From Anaerolineales bacterium UBA832 (GTDB lineage: Bacteria > Chloroflexota > Anaerolineae > Anaerolineales > UBA11657), in NCBI GenBank assembly GCA_002296125.1, contig DBHI01000135.1, forward strand, positions 1-7,448: a DNA stretch of 7,448 nucleotides, in the 5' to 3' direction. Below the pieces are notes generated by a model. The model worked only from the letters and a program-made list of their open reading frames with translations. It had not been told where the DNA came from and searched no databases. The translations under genes and the position numbers were made by a program. Positions 6,624-7,448 of this stretch are shown here, one piece after another (the stretch's first letter is position 1; every line of letters starts with the position of its first letter).

Positions 6624-6638
6624 CCTATTTCCATACAA

Positions 6639-7448
6639 TTATCCTATTGACCCTTCCATCTGTAAATGTATTAATCTATTCATTTCAACTGCATACTCCA
6701 TAGGCAATTCCTTAACTAAAGGTTCAATAAATCCAGACACCACCATAGAAGATGCCTCCTCCTCTGATAGTCCACGGCTCATCAAATAAAACAGTTGATC
6801 TTCACCAACCTTCGACACAGATGCTTCATGGCCAATAGATACATCATCTTCATCAATCTCAATATAAGGATAGGTATCAGATCGAGACTCATCATCAATA
6901 AGTAAAGCATCACATACTACATTTGAACGAGATCCATTACAACCTTCGTCGACCTTTAATAAACCCCTATAAGTAGATCTTCCCCCATTCCTAGATATAG
7001 ACTTACTGATAATTTTAGATGTGGTATTAGGAGCACTATGAACAATTTTTCCGCCAGCATCCTGATGTTGCCCAGATCCTGCAAATGCAATAGATAAAAC
7101 TTCACCATGAGCGCCTGGTTCTAATAAATAGACAGAAGGATATTTCATAGTCAGTTTTGATCCTAAATTACCGTCCACCCATTCCATTACAGCATTCTCG
7201 TAAGCAGCAGCTCTCTTAGTTACTAAATTGTATACATTTGCTGACCAATTCTGAATTGTAGTGTATCTACACCTTGCATTCTTCTTAATTACTATTTCCA
7301 CAACAGCTGAGTGTAAGGATTCAGAAGTATAGGTAGGAGCCGTACACCCTTCAACATAATGAACATTCGCCCCTTCATCTACAACAATCAAAGTCCTTTC
7401 GAACTGTCCAGCATTATTAGAATTAATTCTAAAATATGCTTGCAATGG
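6639..7448 (-). CDS. sufB: Fe-S cluster assembly scaffold subunit SufB, C-terminal part (5' end outside window)
   Basis: The frame is open to the window edge. It begins within PLQAYFRINSNNAGQFERT, a conserved mid-protein SufB segment, so the true start lies upstream. About 270 of the usual 465-495 residues are present. SufB is the main scaffold subunit on which the Fe-S cluster forms, in complex with SufC and SufD. Key residues are present: the cysteine matching E. coli SufB Cys405 in NVVCDALLID (codon at 6912-6914), and the His-Glu pair matching His433-Glu434 in SIGHEASVSKVGEDQLFYLMSRG (codons at 6825-6830). The C-terminus, ELPMEYAVEMNRLIHLQMEGSIG region, is the typical SufB ending. The TTG at 7443-7445 encodes an internal Leu and is not a start. 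It is the most upstream visible gene of the SUF operon. sufC is not seen and would be expected further upstream. Confidence 0.96.
   Translation of the reverse strand, partial: PLQAYFRINSNNAGQFERTLIVVDEGANVHYVEGCTAPTYTSESLHSAVVEIVIKKNARCRYTTIQNWSANVYNLVTKRAAAYENAVMEWVDGNLGSKLTMKYPSVYLLEPGAHGEVLSIAFAGSGQHQDAGGKIVHSAPNTTSKIISKSISRNGGRSTYRGLLKVDEGCNGSRSNVVCDALLIDDESRSDTYPYIEIDEDDVSIGHEASVSKVGEDQLFYLMSRGLSEEEASSMVVSGFIEPLVKELPMEYAVEMNRLIHLQMEGSIG

Overview
The window is AT-rich (by eye below 40% GC) and densely coding. Two gene blocks point at each other and meet around 3209-3225. There are no rRNA or tRNA genes, insertion sequences, CRISPR arrays or phage genes. It reads as an ordinary bacterial chromosome segment. 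Several things recall low-GC Chloroflexota, such as marine SAR202-type lineages: the order sufB-sufD-sufS-sufU-Rieske, a SufU-type rather than SufE/IscU-type partner, and the style of the SufS N-terminus. Actinobacteria and some archaea also carry SufB/SufD/SufS/U-type scaffold sets, so this placement is a low-confidence inference.

Plus strand, 1-3208: four genes in close succession. They are the C-terminal half of a PfkB-family sugar/nucleoside kinase (1-507), a complete second PfkB-family kinase (542-1531), and two tandem paralogues of the uridine phosphorylase family (1591-2418 and 2408-3208), which overlap by 11 bases. Together they look like a nucleoside or phosphosugar salvage/catabolism unit: phosphorolysis would release a base and a pentose-1-phosphate, and kinases would phosphorylate the sugar, a nucleoside or a related compound. 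The phosphorylase-like proteins keep the fold signatures but have lost several residues that bind phosphate and uracil in E. coli Udp. Their real substrates are therefore open, and the second one may be a non-catalytic partner of the first.

Minus strand, 7448-3226: an iron-sulfur cluster assembly (SUF) operon, read from right to left. It runs sufB (5' end cut off by the window), sufD, sufS, a SufU-type protein, and a small Rieske [2Fe-2S] ferredoxin. SufB and SufD form the scaffold with SufC, whose gene is not in the window and would most simply lie upstream of sufB. SufS takes sulfur from cysteine as a persulfide, and SufU accepts it and passes it on. The Rieske protein is probably an electron carrier or a client of the pathway. 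All key catalytic and metal-binding residues I could check in these five proteins are present.

I do not see a dramatic new system. The points most worth a second look are the paired kinases with paired divergent nucleoside-phosphorylase-like proteins, the SufU protein lacking the usual insertion, and a nine-adenine tract inside the Rieske gene.
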